64,000 bases of DNA. Source: Powellomyces hirtus (Eukaryota > Chytridiomycota > Chytridiomycetes > Spizellomycetales > Powellomycetaceae). The stretch is taken from NCBI GenBank assembly GCA_025526995.1, contig JAHLKG010000011.1, positions 620,001 through 684,000 on the forward strand, written 5' to 3'. The notes under the pieces are model-generated. The model was not told the DNA's origin. It saw only the letters and a program-made list of their open reading frames with translations, and did not search any database. The position numbers and the translations under genes were made by a program. Shown here one piece after another: positions 1 to 12,017 of this stretch (positions are counted from its first letter, which is position 1; the number at the start of each line of letters is the position of its first letter).

Positions 1-294
1 ATGACCCAGAGACGCGGCAGGTCATGGTGCATGTGGACGCCACTGGCCGGACGTTTGCCCTGCGGCTTGATGAGAATTATCCGTGGGCTGGGGCCGATGG
101 TATCCGTGTGGTTGCGGTTGAACCGCGTGTCGGGGATGAGTCCATGGACGAGGCAGAGGAATGGACGGTATGTGTAATGTACTTGTGTGAGAACATTTTG
201 ATTTTTTTGCTCACGATCTCATTTACCAATGCAGACAAAGTGCCGTACTAGCGGGGTGCGAACTGTGAAAGACTTTATACCATTGTTGAAATAG
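1..294 (+). CDS. C-terminal end of an unidentified protein (partial, left edge)
   Basis: The reading frame is open from base 3 (Asp-Pro-Glu-Thr-Arg-Gln...) to a GTATGT donor at 168. The acceptor AG lies at 233-234 and the last exon 235-294 ends in TAG, giving about 75 residues of C-terminus. The protein ends in Val-Lys-Asp-Phe-Ile-Pro-Leu-Leu-Lys. The fragment alternates short hydrophobic strands with a Tyr-Pro turn, which would suit a small alpha/beta fold such as the RWD-like C-termini of some kinetochore proteins. That is only a shape resemblance and I do not recognise the family. The N-terminus lies outside the window. The next gene is convergent, 167 bp away. Confidence 0.55.
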
Positions 295-460
295 TTGTGA
301 ATGAAGCGGGGCATGGCGAGCCACGATTTTATGTACATATAGAAGGCGAGGAAAAATAGCAATCCCAGCATACGCCAAAAGGGTCCGTCTGCAGCGCGAT
401 TGGAGCATGATTGACAAGTCTTCCGAGGGCGATGTTGGGATCCAAACCCATAGAATAAAT

Positions 461-1532
461 TCAAAACTTGATGCCTGCTTCTTCCCGATTGTCGAATCCC
501 TTGGCATGGATGATCCAGCCAATGACAACGATCAACGCAATGGTATAAGCGGTGAGATACCATTGCAGGACGTATCGTCGGCCGAGGGTAAATGTTCCCC
601 GGACGCCTTCCTTTCGGACCACAAACGTCCCCACCACCCCAGCACCGTAGGCGAGTATGAGCACCAATGCCACAATCGAGCCTTTCGGAAAATTGATTGC
701 TACGGACCCGATGATTAATCCGTACAGCAGCGCTCCTATGCCCCACAGCACGCGATCCGCCCTGTTCCATTTCACATCATCAGCACCCCGCGCCGTCGAC
801 ATTGTTATCGCCGTGTGCGGTTGCGGGGAGCACACGTCACGGTATACGTAGGCGAGGACCATGCTCATCAGCACGCCGCCCGCCGCGTAGAGATAGTGCG
901 AGACCCCATGTTCCCATACGGTGCGGAGCCAGTAGTAAAAATCGGCAAAGAAGGGGTCGGTGGCGACGGCGGAAGGGTTGAGATCCATGTATTCTTTAAA
1001 GGGGTGTTTGAACATGTTGGAGGCGGAATGGAACCCGGCGCCTTGTTGGTAGATGCCGGCGAAGATCATGAAGAGCGTGCCAACTATGTATCCTGGCAGA
1101 TAGAGCGAAAGAAAGGTTGTTAGAGATTCAGCGTTTCTGCTTGTTGACAGAAAGAAGTGCAAAGGTTTCCCTACCTTGCCGACGGTCATCAAACACTTTA
1201 CTCTCGACCAACAAAGCAAAATACAGGGGCATGGCAATTATAGGTTCCAGCAGGCGTACAATATCGTTGCCCACATACCACACCCCATCCATCTGCGGGA
1301 GTTCAAACAGCACGGGGCCGGCGGTGAACACGAGCGTCACCAGCGATGTCGCGAGAAGTAATGCTAAGACAATTCTCCGTGACGGCGGTTGACTGTTGCT
1401 ACTGCTTGGGCCGGGGTGGTTTGGCTTGTCGTCGGTAAGCATCAGGGACGTATAGTCTTCGGACGTCGTGGCCCCGTCTAGGTGGGTGGTGCTGAGCGGG
1501 AGCATCGAGTGGACTGAAGGAGAATGGCTCAT
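461..1532 (-). CDS. Multi-pass (about 7 TM) integral membrane protein, family not recognised
   Basis: Two exons, complement(1175-1532, 461-1092), joined through an 82-bp GT-AG intron (1174-1093) in correct phase, give 329 residues. The start is the ATG at 1532; the frame is open further upstream to 1646, so a longer N-terminus is possible. After a Ser/Thr/Pro-rich N-terminus of about 55 residues come roughly seven hydrophobic segments: one starting IVLALLLATSLVTLVF, one around LLEPIIAMPLYFALLV, one around YIVGTLFMIFAGI, one around HYLYAAGGVLMSMVLAY, one around WGIGALLYGLIIGSVAI, one around SIVALVLILAYGAGVVG, and a last one ending IVVIGWII. No catalytic or transport signature was recognised. 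It is divergent from the NDFIP-like gene across a 958-bp region. Confidence 0.75.
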
Positions 1533-1966
1533 GCGTCGTTTCTGGCAGGGGTTCGGGTCGTTAACAGCGGGTAATAGATCGTACAATGGGAAAGACACCC
1601 TTTGAGCCTTCCCCCTCTCTTTGGGCAACCGTTTGTCTTTTCGCAATTATCAATTTGACAAGAGTTCCGCCAAGAAACAAGAGAAACTTTATCGCCACAC
1701 GCGACTCTCGTTTGGACACTGATTGCATAAGCGAGGCGGGTGCCTCGATTGCTCTTTTTATAGTACTGCCGGGGCGCCTGAGAATCAACAACAACCATCT
1801 TTCGCATTGATGGTTCCTGTAAGTATAGAAAACATTTTGTAAACGATTCTATTTATTCTATTCACACATCTTTCGACAGCACTATTTAAATTTTTCAATC
1901 ACATGACCACGGGGCATTACCATGTTCCTTGCAATTCAAATGCAACCGTTTTTGTGCAAACCTTGT

Positions 1967-2009
1967 CATTCGAGTGCACGCCTGCCTGTGGTTGCCGTGC
2001 ACTCGAATG
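1967..2009. repeat. Perfect 14-bp inverted repeat with 15-nt loop
   Basis: The arm CATTCGAGTGCACG at 1967-1980 is exactly reverse-complemented at 1996-2009, separated by 15 nt. It would form a stable hairpin in RNA or a cruciform in DNA. It is not followed by a T-run, so it is not an obvious terminator. It could be a palindromic protein-binding site or a remnant of a small inverted-repeat element. Confidence 0.85.
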
Positions 2010-2313
2010 TGCGTGTCGCGCGCGAGTTCGATCCTCGGCCAATGCATTTCATTTTTCGTGCCACAACTATTAAGAGTAACTCAGGCGGGTGGATGAGATC
2101 GTAAGACAACAAAAGCGCGTGATCTTTTCTATTTTCAGAAGTGTGACGTTTTCTAAAGACTTTTCTAATTCAAAACTTCCCCATCGACTTCCCACTTCCT
2201 TACAAACATCTTACGAATTCTTATTACAGTAGTGTCACCGGCGGCTATTCTCATCACACGCTACGCCCCCCCCACCTGCACAAACAACCCATCTCACTCC
2301 ACTCCTGAACAAG

Positions 2314-2369
2314 TTCTTTATTCACAGAAACGATTCTTAAATTCTTTATTCACAGAAACGATTCTTAAA
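2314..2369. repeat. 28-bp perfect tandem duplication
   Basis: Two identical 28-bp copies, 2314-2341 and 2342-2369, each beginning TTCTTTATTCACAG, lie about 120 bp upstream of the NDFIP-like start. The perfect identity suggests recent slippage or duplication in the promoter or leader. Confidence 0.9.
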
Positions 2370-2490
2370 ACACTCTCCATTTTGTTCCTTTCATTCTTGT
2401 TATTTCCGCACAAAACTACTCTATTACCCTGCTCTCCTCTCCCCCCCGCCCCAACTCACTCCCAACACAAAACACCCACAGAGAGCAGCA

Positions 2491-3404
2491 ATGTCCTCCT
2501 ACGAACGTCTCCCCCTCTCCGACGAGCCTTCCGAGAGCAACGCCACCCTCAACACCACCACTACCACCACCGTCCCCACTCCCACTCCCGCCAGCGCCGT
2601 CGACGGCCCCTCCACCCTCGGGTCCAGCAGCGCTCGCGACGGCGTTTTCAACAACCTGCGCGCCAAAGCCGACGACCCACAAGCACCCAGTTCCAAAGCG
2701 CACCCGGAAGGCAAAACCTATGCTGAACTCGAACCGCCTTCCTACGCTGAAGCCGCCCACGACCGTGTCCCCACCTACTACGAGACCACGGTCGTCTCGA
2801 GCGGGGTTGCGGAGGATGGACAGGTGTTGATCGAGGGTTTGCCCGTTGGAGACTTTTTTTCGTTTGTCGTCAACATGCTCGTGTCAATGTCGTTTGACTT
2901 TATCGGATTCCTCCTCACGGCTATGCTCGCGACCTCCCATGCCGCCCGCGCTGGGTCTCGAGTTGGATTTGGAGTCACACTCGTTCGATATGGTAACATG
3001 AAAATGCTCTATTCCCCCCCAACTGTCATATGGATTTGCTAAATGCAGTCTCCTATTCTCCTCATTGTCTACAGGAGTCTACATGCGAACTCGCGAAGAC
3101 GAAATGATCCAGCAATTCGACGACCAGTACGAGCCCGAAACCTCTCCCGCCGAACTCGCCCAGGAGGAAGACGAGCTCAAGACCGAAAACGCCTGGTTGT
3201 CCTACATTTTCATCTTCCTCGGCTTCTTCATCATAATGGTAAGAAAAGACCGGCGCGGAACAACACGTACCTAGCGAAACACACACCCCGACTCATCTTC
3301 TTTTCTGTTGTGTCTATTGTTAACAGCGCGCGAATGCCGAGTACGTCCGAGCCAAGCGCATGCAGGCTGTCATTCTCGCTTCTTCCGATATCGCGACAGC
3401 GTAA
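2491..3404 (+). CDS. NEDD4 family-interacting protein (NDFIP/Bsd2-like Rsp5 adaptor)
   Basis: Three exons (2491-2992, 3075-3238, 3327-3404) with GT-AG introns give 247 residues. The N-terminal half is Ser/Thr/Pro-rich and carries a PY motif (PPSYAEAA) that binds WW domains of Nedd4/Rsp5 ubiquitin ligases. Three hydrophobic segments follow, as in NDFIP1/2 and yeast Bsd2: the first in the FFSFVVNMLVSMSFDFIGFL stretch, the second after HAARAGSRVGFGV, the last around YIFIFLGFFIIM. Known members sit in Golgi/endosome membranes and recruit the ligase to cargo such as metal transporters. The architecture and PY motif support the family; the exact cargo is unknown. Confidence 0.85.
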
Positions 3405-4052
3405 AAAAGCATACTTGACAGTCATTCCATCGCCTACCCTGCTACGTGTGGATATCTCACCCTGGATATCTTACCCTCCACATCCCCCGATCAATGTCCG
3501 CAAAACAGTTGATCACACCATGTCGGATCCAGATCTACTTCCGGTTTCGACTAAATGAAAAAGGAGAAAACCCCAAAAACCACCTCCCTCCCCCCTTTTC
3601 TTTAGAATCTTGCCCGACGTCTCCTAAATCTCATTCCTGTCTTTCGTCTGTGTACTCTGTGGTAATTAAGATTCATTCCTATCATCTGCGCTTCCTCACT
3701 TGAGCTTATCCGTTGGGTCACATATCTGCTGTTTTTCGTATGTGGGGAGATATGAGTGGAAACGGTGACTACTCTCGGGATATCACCTCGTTCGTCCCAC
3801 GAATAAGCTGTCAAAAGTTATACTTGGGAGTCTTGGTCATCATAGATGTATTGTTTATTTCTAATACATAACAGTAACAGTGTCAGGACGATAAAAAAAG
3901 AACTATATATACGTAAAGATAAAAAGAGATATGAGAGAGAAAGAAAAGACCCGCTAACTAGCACCTAGCTAACGGGCGGTGCGGTGAATACGCCATAAAT
4001 TGCGTCCATTTACATAGATTTGTTTTGTTTTTTTGTTCAAAGGTTTTCCTCC
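3405..4052. other. Convergent intergenic region (3' flanks)
   Basis: This 648-bp A/T-richer stretch lies between the stop codons of the NDFIP-like and kinesin genes. It probably holds both 3' UTRs and poly(A) sites. No gene is seen. Confidence 0.5.
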
Positions 4053-7000
4053 CTAGTCATCGGCGTGTTTGGAGCGCCCCCACCAGAAACTCTTCTTCTT
4101 TTTGATTTGCGATGAGGGTGACGCGCGGCCCGCGAGGGCTGAATCGCTCGCCGACGGTCGACTGTGGAGGTTTTGTTGGTGGGGGGATGGGATATTGAGA
4201 CTCGTGGATGAGTGGTTACGGCTGCGGAAGGACGCAAACGGCGGTTTGTTGCTGGTGAGTGATGGTGTTGGACTCGGGGCCGCCGCAATCGGGGGTCGGG
4301 GGGCTGTGGAGGTTGGCGGGGTGAATGCATCATCGTCCTGTAGAGTCGGCGAATGTGTTGTGGCGAGTGTTGGATCGCGCGACTTGGAACGGCCGAGACC
4401 GCGGGCTCGCGAGAACATTGACCGGCCGCGCGTGGGTTGTTGCTGCGGTTCTTCGGGGATGGTGGTCATGGCAGAGTTGACGTGGCCGGGGGTGGGGTGG
4501 TATTCGGCAGCAGCAGCAGCGGCAGCAATCGCATGGCGGTTCTCTTCTTCCAAGACACGAATCCTATTCACAGCGTCCGCTTTCTGCGCCTCAAGTGCGT
4601 GCAGAGCATGTTCAAGTTCCGAAACTCTGCGGCGGCTAGACGAGAGTGCCTGGCCAAGTTCACCAATCACCTGCTGCTGATTCATGGGCGGGCTGTCTGA
4701 TGCCGGACCTTGTGACGGGTGGTCCAGAAGCTGAGACTGCGCCGTGGCCATGGTCACGTCGGACGTGTTGAGGGTCGAGAGCGATGCTTGGGCCGGGTGC
4801 GGGTACTGGCCAGCATATGGGTGATTGACGGCATTTGGTGGTATGCTGCTGTTGTTGTGGTTGTTGACGGTGGTGCTGTTAAGTGACGTGGTGCTCGGAG
4901 AGGGATGTTGGTTCTCAAGGGTACGGATAGCACTCTGGTGTCGCCACCGATCAATGTCCTGTTCGGACGGGGTCACGCTCGAGCGATGCGGGTCGCGTGA
5001 GGTATGTTTCCGGCGGGCCGCGCTGCCATTCTGCGCACCCGTTAGCACAGCGTTGGTGCCGCCGCGGTGCGACGATGCGCTGGCGCTCGCGCGGCGGTGG
5101 GAGTACTCCTCAAAGAGCAAAGCCGGCATGACCTCTTTGAGTTCAATGGGCGAGAAGCCCAAAGCGGACGGACGATTGGATCGGTTGGATTTGCTAGTGT
5201 GGTGCGAGCGGCGTGACGAAGTTCCGTTTTTCGCCGCTGCCGAAGCGGCCGTGAGTTCCAGTTCTCGGCTGCGAGCCTTCTCGAGCATCGCTTCGAGTTC
5301 GGCGATCCGGGCCTGCGCGCCATTTCCTTGACTCCGGGCTTTCACGAGCTCATACTCCATATTGGCAATCTCGTCCAACTGCTTGTCGAGACGCTCCTGG
5401 AGCATACTGAGCCGCTGGCTGGTCTGGTCGTTGTGCGCCAGGTTAGACCTCTTAGCCTCTTCGAGCTCGGCTTGCAGGCGGGCGACAATGGCCTGATCTT
5501 CGGACAATTGCTGATCAGCAGTAGAAATGTGCGCCGACAGGATCTCGATCATGCGAAGGAGTTCTTGCCGCTCCCGTTCCGCCAAGCTCGCAGTTTCCCC
5601 ACCAGCGCGGCTGCCGGCTAAAGCGCGCGCAGAGTGGATGATTGAGTTGGCGGACCGCCCTGGGTGAATCTGAATCCCATGTTCGTTGGCGAGAGTCGAG
5701 TTGGATGGGCGGGACCGCACTGAGGGCTCGAATGAGAAGGGACGGCCGTTTACGGTGCTGGCCGCGTCATCCAAGCTGTCCAGCGAGCGGCGTCGGCCCT
5801 CCATCGATTGATCTGCTTCCGGAACAGTTGCCAATCCACGATCCATTTCATGATACTGCGGTGGCTGGTGATACTGTTGTTGCGGATTGTTCCGCTGCGG
5901 AATCATTGCCAATGTCTGAAGCTGAGTTCTCAGATCTGCCTCCGTCCCTTCCAAATGCTGGATTCTCTCCCTCAACTCCACTTCCGCCTGCTCATGGGCT
6001 GTGATGCTCTCCTGTGCAGCTGTCAACTCCACTTCCTTCTGCTCCAACGCAGTGATTTTCTCGTTGAGTTCCGTGATCTTGAGGTTAAGACCCTCCAGGT
6101 CCCGCGTCAAGGCCTCCTTCTCCGTTATGGTTTTATGAAGTTCCTCCACTTGCTCAGGTGAGCCCATGGTGCCCATGACCTGCTTGAGCTGCTCAACTTC
6201 CATCTTGACCGAGTTACGGTCAGACACGACTTCAGCAATCTGAGTGCGGTACATTTCGACGAGATCACCGTCCTCGGTGTTAACCGCCGTAGATTCTGTC
6301 GACGGCTGCTCCCGTGAGCGGGGAGTGTCTAGTTGCTCTTTCAACGCGTTCAAAGCCGTTTCCATCTCCGCAATGCGCGATTTGGCTGCATCGCGCTCTG
6401 CAACCACAGCTTCGTAGCTCTCACTCAGGTCCTGAATCTTCACTTCAGCCTCCTGTTGATGTTTGTCCAATTCGGCAATGTGGGTCTTGAGATCCGCGTT
6501 CCCGCGAGTAGTCTGTTCCGCGACCTGCAGCTGCGTTCTCAGCTCATCTTTCGCAGCATTGAGTTCCGCAATTTCGATAGCCGTTTGCCGTTTCAGCTGA
6601 TCAAGTTCCACTTCCAAGCTCGTCGCTTTCTCAACAGCTTGTCCATGAGATTCTTTTAGAGTTTCCAGTTCACGTGCGCTGTCCCCAACCTGCGGCGACG
6701 TGGCGTATTGCATGATCTGAGCCTGTAGGAGCTCTATCTGACTGAGATGGGTTGATCGCTCCAACATCAAGTCCTGTTTTTGTTTCTCCAAAACGTCCAC
6801 CTGTGCGAGCAGTGCTTCCCGTCTCTGCAGAGCTTCGGCCTCGAACGTCTTGACGACCACCTGCACCTCAGCAAGACGCGCATTGGCAGAGTCCAATTCC
6901 GCCTGGAGCTCATCTTCCTTTGCCGCGTGAGCCGCCGTGAGATCCGCAATCTGAGTCGACAGAGCACCATGCTGGGTGGTGAGATCTCTCGTGCGGGTCT

Positions 7001-10000
7001 CGACCTCTCCATGAGCGTTCTGCAGGCGCGCCAATTCCGCCGACAGATCCGCGGTACGCGCATCGTGCTCTTCCTGCAGGACCAAGGCGTTGGTAATAGC
7101 ACTCTCGAGATCGGCGCGGAGTTTCATTTCCGCGTCGGTCCAGGCAGAGCGCGACATCTCATGCTCGCCTTTCATTTTCGCCAGCGTCGTCTCCAGGATC
7201 CCGCGCTGCGAGACAGACTCCCCCATCTCAACCTTCCGGGCAGCCAGCTCAGCCTGCAGCGCCTGTACTTCTGCCTGTTGAGCCTCGCTCTGTCCAGACG
7301 ACGCAGCAATGCCGGATTCGAGTTCCGAGTTCCGCGCGGTGAGCTGTGAGACCTGTGCTCTCAATTCACCCAACTCCTGTTCCAGAGTTTGAACCATCGA
7401 CGTTGACGTGTCCAGGTCTCGCGACTGCACCGACTGCGCTTCCCGGAGCTTCTGCTCGACTGCGTCTGCAAGAAGGTCAGCTTCGTAAGCTTGTTCCAAT
7501 CCCAGCACAGCTGTAAGTTTGCCATGGAGGGTTTCCAATCTAGTCTTGTGACTATCTCGTTCCTCGGCGGCCCGTTCCGCGCGCTGTTGCAGATCTGGGA
7601 CAACACTGGTGTGGACTTCTTCCAACTGCTGTCGCACGCGCTCCAATTGCGCAACGCGCTCCGCTTCGCGCTTCTCAAAGTCCTGGAGGTGTCGCTCTTT
7701 CTCTGCCTTGTGCGTGTCGAGTTGACTGGTAAGGTCGCGGTGAGTGGTTTCGTGCGCGAGGATCTGTGCAGCCAAGGCCTCCTTTTCTGCCAAGTAAGCC
7801 TTTTCACGAGCTTCCACTTTGGCGAGCAGCGCTTGGGATGCAGCGCTGGTCTCCAGAAGCTTGGCCTCAAGATGCTGCTTGTCGGTTCTGTGAGAGTCCA
7901 CCAGGGCATTCAGTTCACGGACAGAGTCTGCATGACCCTTGGCAGTGCTTTCAAGCTCTTCGAGACGCGCGACCAAAGCAGTGTTTTCCTGCGCAAGGGA
8001 CTCGTGTTGCTGCTGCAACTCTGCGTGTCGACCGGCGAGACCCTCCTTGTCGGCGGTGTGCGTATCGACAAGTTCGCGCGCTGTGGCTTCGTGACTTACT
8101 ACAGCCTTCTGCAATTCTTCAACACGAGCTGCCAAGGACGCTTTTTCAGCCACATGCGAGTCATGCAACTTTTGCAACTCCTCATGCTTCCCTATCAGCT
8201 CTTCCTTCTCCGCCCGGAGCTCGCGGGTAGCGGTCTCGTGACCCTGCACAGTTTGCAAGAGCTCCTCAACACGAACCGCCAGAACCGCCTTCTCAGCCAC
8301 ATGCGAATCATGCAATTGTTGCAACTCCTCATGTTTGGCAGCAAGATTCTCGGATTCTGACCGGTGCGTGTCCACCAACGTGCTCAAGTCACGGGTAGTG
8401 CTCTCGTGACCTTGCATCGCATTCTGCAGTTCCTCAATCCGGGCAGCCAAGGCGTCCTTTTCCTGCTGCAGTTCCGCATGGCGTCCAGCAAGCTCTTCCT
8501 TTTCTGTTCGGTGAGTATCTGCAAGACTGTTCAGATCGCGTGTGGTACTTTCGTGGGCTCGAATATCGTTCTGCAACTGCTCAACACGAGCTTCCAAGGC
8601 TACTTTGTCCGCGACATGGCGCTCCTGCAGTTCCGCGTGTTTGCCCGCAAGCTCCTCCTTTTCTGCTCGATGAGTGTCAACCAAGCTGTTCAGGTCGCGG
8701 GCGGTAGATTCGTGGCGCTGCACAGTACTCAACAATTCTTCAATCCGGGCAGTAAGAGTCGCCTTCTCCGCAACGTGTGAATCATGCGACTGCTGCAACT
8801 CCACATGCTTGGCGCTGAGATCCTCCTTCTCCGCCCAGTGCGTAGCAACAACCGTGTTCAGCTCACGGACTTTATCCTCATGCCCCGCCGCAGCGCCCTG
8901 CAACTCCTGCACGCGCTGGATGAGCGCATCATTCGCCTGCGCCAAGCGGCCTTGTTCCGCAGTTGCAGATTCGATGCGCGCCGTGAGTTCCGCAATCTGC
9001 GCGGTGTTGGCTTGGTCCTTTTCAGTAAGGTCACGAACGCGTTGTTCCCCAGCCAGGAACCGAGTTTCCTCAGTTGTGCGCGACGCGTGTTCGACCACAA
9101 GACCGTCACGCAGCGCTTTAACTTCCGTTTCGTACTGTTCGAGTTCAGCTTCCAGGGCAGCGAGCAATCCAGTTGCATTATCATGCTGAGCCGATTTCTC
9201 CGCCAACTGTGCTTCGAGGTTTTTAATGGTGGTCTGGAGCTGTGCGACGACGTCAGGAGTGTGCTGGACTGATGGTGCAGGTACTAATGTGGCACCGACG
9301 GGAGGGTGTTGTGGAATGCTGCGCAGCTGGTCCTTGATGTCGCGGACGCTGCTTCGGTGATCGTCTTCAGACATCAAAAGTTCGGCGGTTTGAGTTTCCT
9401 GGTCGAGGAGCTTTGCCCACAACGCCTCAGCTTGTACTTGAGCATCTCGGACTGCCATATCTTCGTTTTGATTGGTTGACGAAAAATCTTGTGAGAGTGA
9501 GTCGGTAGTGCCAGCTCCAGCCGCAGCTGCAGCGCGTTCTGTCTCCAACTCCCTTTCCAGTTTCTCGACTGTCTCAGCAATTTCCGCGTGTCGCTCCACC
9601 TGCGACTCCAATCCAGCGATATAGTCCTCCGCACCAGCATTCATAGTTTTCAGTTCCTCGACCGTCTTGTTAAGTCCTTCTATGGCCGCATCGCGAGACT
9701 GCAGGACGTTATGCAGGGCGTCTATTTGCGAGAGATATTGGCGGGCAGCGAGTGTGGTTTCCCGAAGCTCGAGGCGGAGTTTCTGGTGCGATGGCTGGGA
9801 TGAGATTGCAGATGATGATTGTGTTGATGATGAGGGAGTGTTGCGGCTAAGCGTTGGGGAGTCCGGTGGGGTGGTGAGAAAAGGAGAGGGCAGGAGATCG
9901 TTGACTATGTCGGCAGACCCCACAGAACGAGGGCGGACCCGGTGACGTTTAGGAACTGGAAGCAGTGACCCCGTCGTCGGGCTTGTAGCCTCCCCTGCTG

Positions 10001-12017
10001 CCCTTGGTGGTTCAGGCGACCGAGCACCCTCTACTGATTGATGTGATGTTGTTATTGTGTTATCGTCGTCGGCTGTGGACGGTGTCGGGCTCGCGGCGTG
10101 GATCCTCATCATAACCGACTCGGACTGCACCAAGGCCAGTTCGTTTGCGAGGTAATCGTTTCGCTGTTGCAGTGCCTTGTCTCTTTCAGCTGACGCGGAC
10201 AGTTGTTGTTTAAGTCTGTTGTTTTCTTCAACGAGTCGAGCAACGTCTGATGAAGACGAAGTAAAAGTCCCTATAGTTTTTTTTTGGTAATAGATATTTG
10301 TTGGTGGCTGTACGTGAGTGGACGTTTCCGGGAGCGTTGCGGCTGCGACGGAGATACTCCGCGCAAGACGCCGTTTCACAGTTCGCGCGCGTCGCAAATG
10401 ACATGCTGACATAATCCAAACGCATTTAACTGCATCACGTGATGCGTGCGAACAAGCCACCCATCTACGTGGTTGGGAATTGCATCGTCTTACCTTCCGA
10501 TACGAGTTCCGTCTTCAATCGGGCGACCTCATTTTGCAATGCCTTAACTTCACTCTGGGTGTGATACTCATGGTTTACGACTGCAGCATTGCGGATGTTT
10601 CGGCCGCGGTTGGCCCATTTGAGAGTGTTCAGCGTTTCGCCCAAGTCCGCCTCGATGGGTGAGATGCAAGCAATCATAACGGTTTGGCTATACGAATGAC
10701 GACTTAGCCTGCGACATATTTCTTTGGATGCAAACGAAGCCTACCTGTTTCCACCCAAGCTGTCCTATTAACAGAGAAACAGAGCAGTGTCAGATGAATG
10801 TTCTTGCGCAATCAGTCAAATGTGAAGCAGGTGAGGCATGTACATGCCTGCAACACCCTAGTGAGCTTGGAGTCCCGGTACGGAATGTGATGAGCAGATC
10901 CAGTTTGGTAGCTCCCAGGCACAGGATTCTCCCCACCAAGAGCATTGATGACATTTCCCAGAGCCAACAGGCCTAGATTGATCATGCTGCCTTCTCGCTG
11001 TCGCCCGCCGACAGCATTGGTCCGTTTCAGACGCTCCGAGCCCGCCAAGTCAACGAAATGGAATTTGGAAACAACCGTCTGGTAGTCTCCTCCCAGGGGC
11101 TCTGCAACAGGCGAGAATGCGGGGGAAGCGGCAGCGGCTCCCCCTGGTTCCCCGGCAGCGGCGATCCACTGGTGCTGCCTGAGCTGTAGCGAAAAGATAG
11201 CGTGGGACCTTGACGATGTCTGATTCAAATTGGTCGCGCTGGTTTGTCGGTAGGCCAGACCAGCCGCCAACAAGGACAATGCTTCGTCCGCGCTCGCAAC
11301 TACCCGCTCAGTAGCCCCTGCCCAATAAATGCTTCCACGCGGGTCTTCCCGAATCGTAACGTTTTTCGAAGGCGGGTTGGGGAGAAGATCCAGCAGATCC
11401 TCATTGTGGATCTCAATCAACGACACGGTGATCTGGTACCGCGCCGACACCCTCATTCCCGACTCCACTGGATTATGATGCTGCTCGATACACGCGAAGA
11501 TGTCGCGGACCGCACGGGGTATTATTCCATCGTGTGGGGAAATGTCGGTTGGTTTGCTTCCGTTCAGGGTATATGGACTCGCTGAGCCCATCGTGTAAGT
11601 TTTGCCTGTGCCGGATTGTCCATAGGCGAGAACAGTAGCATTATAGCCTTCTAGGAACCCATCCACCAAAGTCTTGACAGAAGCGTCATAAACATCGTCC
11701 TGGTCGTGCTCGGGACCAAAGACGCGATCAAACGTGAACGATTTGCGGCCATCGACAAGCACCGTCTGGGTGTCCGTGGGGTGGACCTGCACGACTTGCC
11801 GAGCTGGGTATGACGTGGTAGGTGGCACGGGACGAATGCGAAGCGAGACTTTGACGGCGACCCCTGAAGGTGGGAGTAAGGGCGGGGTCGTCGAAGAGGG
11901 TCGGCGCGACGACATGGGCGGAGGGGGCGGGGTCAGGGGCGGGCAGGAGACGTCAATGATGGGCACTGGGCGGGTTTCGCTGTCGCTGCCGGCGTCTGTC
12001 TTCATGACTGGCGACAT
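4053..12017 (-). CDS. Kinesin-4-type motor with very long coiled-coil tail
   Basis: Four exons, complement(10848-12017, 10745-10764, 10494-10687, 4053-10270), read in phase to 2533 residues. The N-terminal motor (about 50-450) has the P-loop GQSGTGKT (133-140), switch [14 protein letters not shown], switch [14 protein letters not shown] and SKLTRVLQ; the [19 protein letters not shown] stretch resembles kinesin-4 (KIF4/KIF21) motors. The C-terminal end of the motor ([24 protein letters not shown]) also fits. About 1400 residues of coiled coil follow, including near-tandem 45-50-residue repeats (about residues 920-1255). The tail is Ser/Pro-rich with a poly-Ala run and a basic end ([13 protein letters not shown]). 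The first intron has a GC-AG boundary and exon 2 is only 20 nt; both are needed to restore the conserved motor sequence. It is probably a microtubule plus-end motor in spindle, cortex or flagellum. Confidence 0.9.
7890..8890 (-). repeat. Coding tandem repeats in the kinesin coiled coil
   Basis: Within the kinesin tail about seven to eight degenerate units of roughly 45-50 residues recur. Each has a core like [11 protein letters not shown], then [18 protein letters not shown], often [11 protein letters not shown], then ARVEEL. The DNA copies are diverged but clearly related, indicating internal duplication of a coiled-coil module. Boundaries are approximate. Confidence 0.8.

Larger units (their letters stand above)
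1533..2490. other. Divergent intergenic/promoter region
   Basis: This 958-bp stretch lies between two divergent genes. It holds a perfect inverted repeat (1967-2009), a 28-bp tandem duplication (2314-2369) and a C/T-rich leader just before the ATG at 2491. No credible gene is seen; the ORFs here are short and of poor codon quality. Confidence 0.6.

Noticed and set aside
2020..2060. tRNA-like T-arm (GAGTTCGATCCTC)
   Set aside because: Only four stem pairs, and no matching acceptor or D/anticodon arms are found upstream.
7491..8360. 289-codon ORF on the plus strand
   Set aside because: Antisense to the kinesin tail; the repetitiveness of its translation reflects the kinesin repeats.
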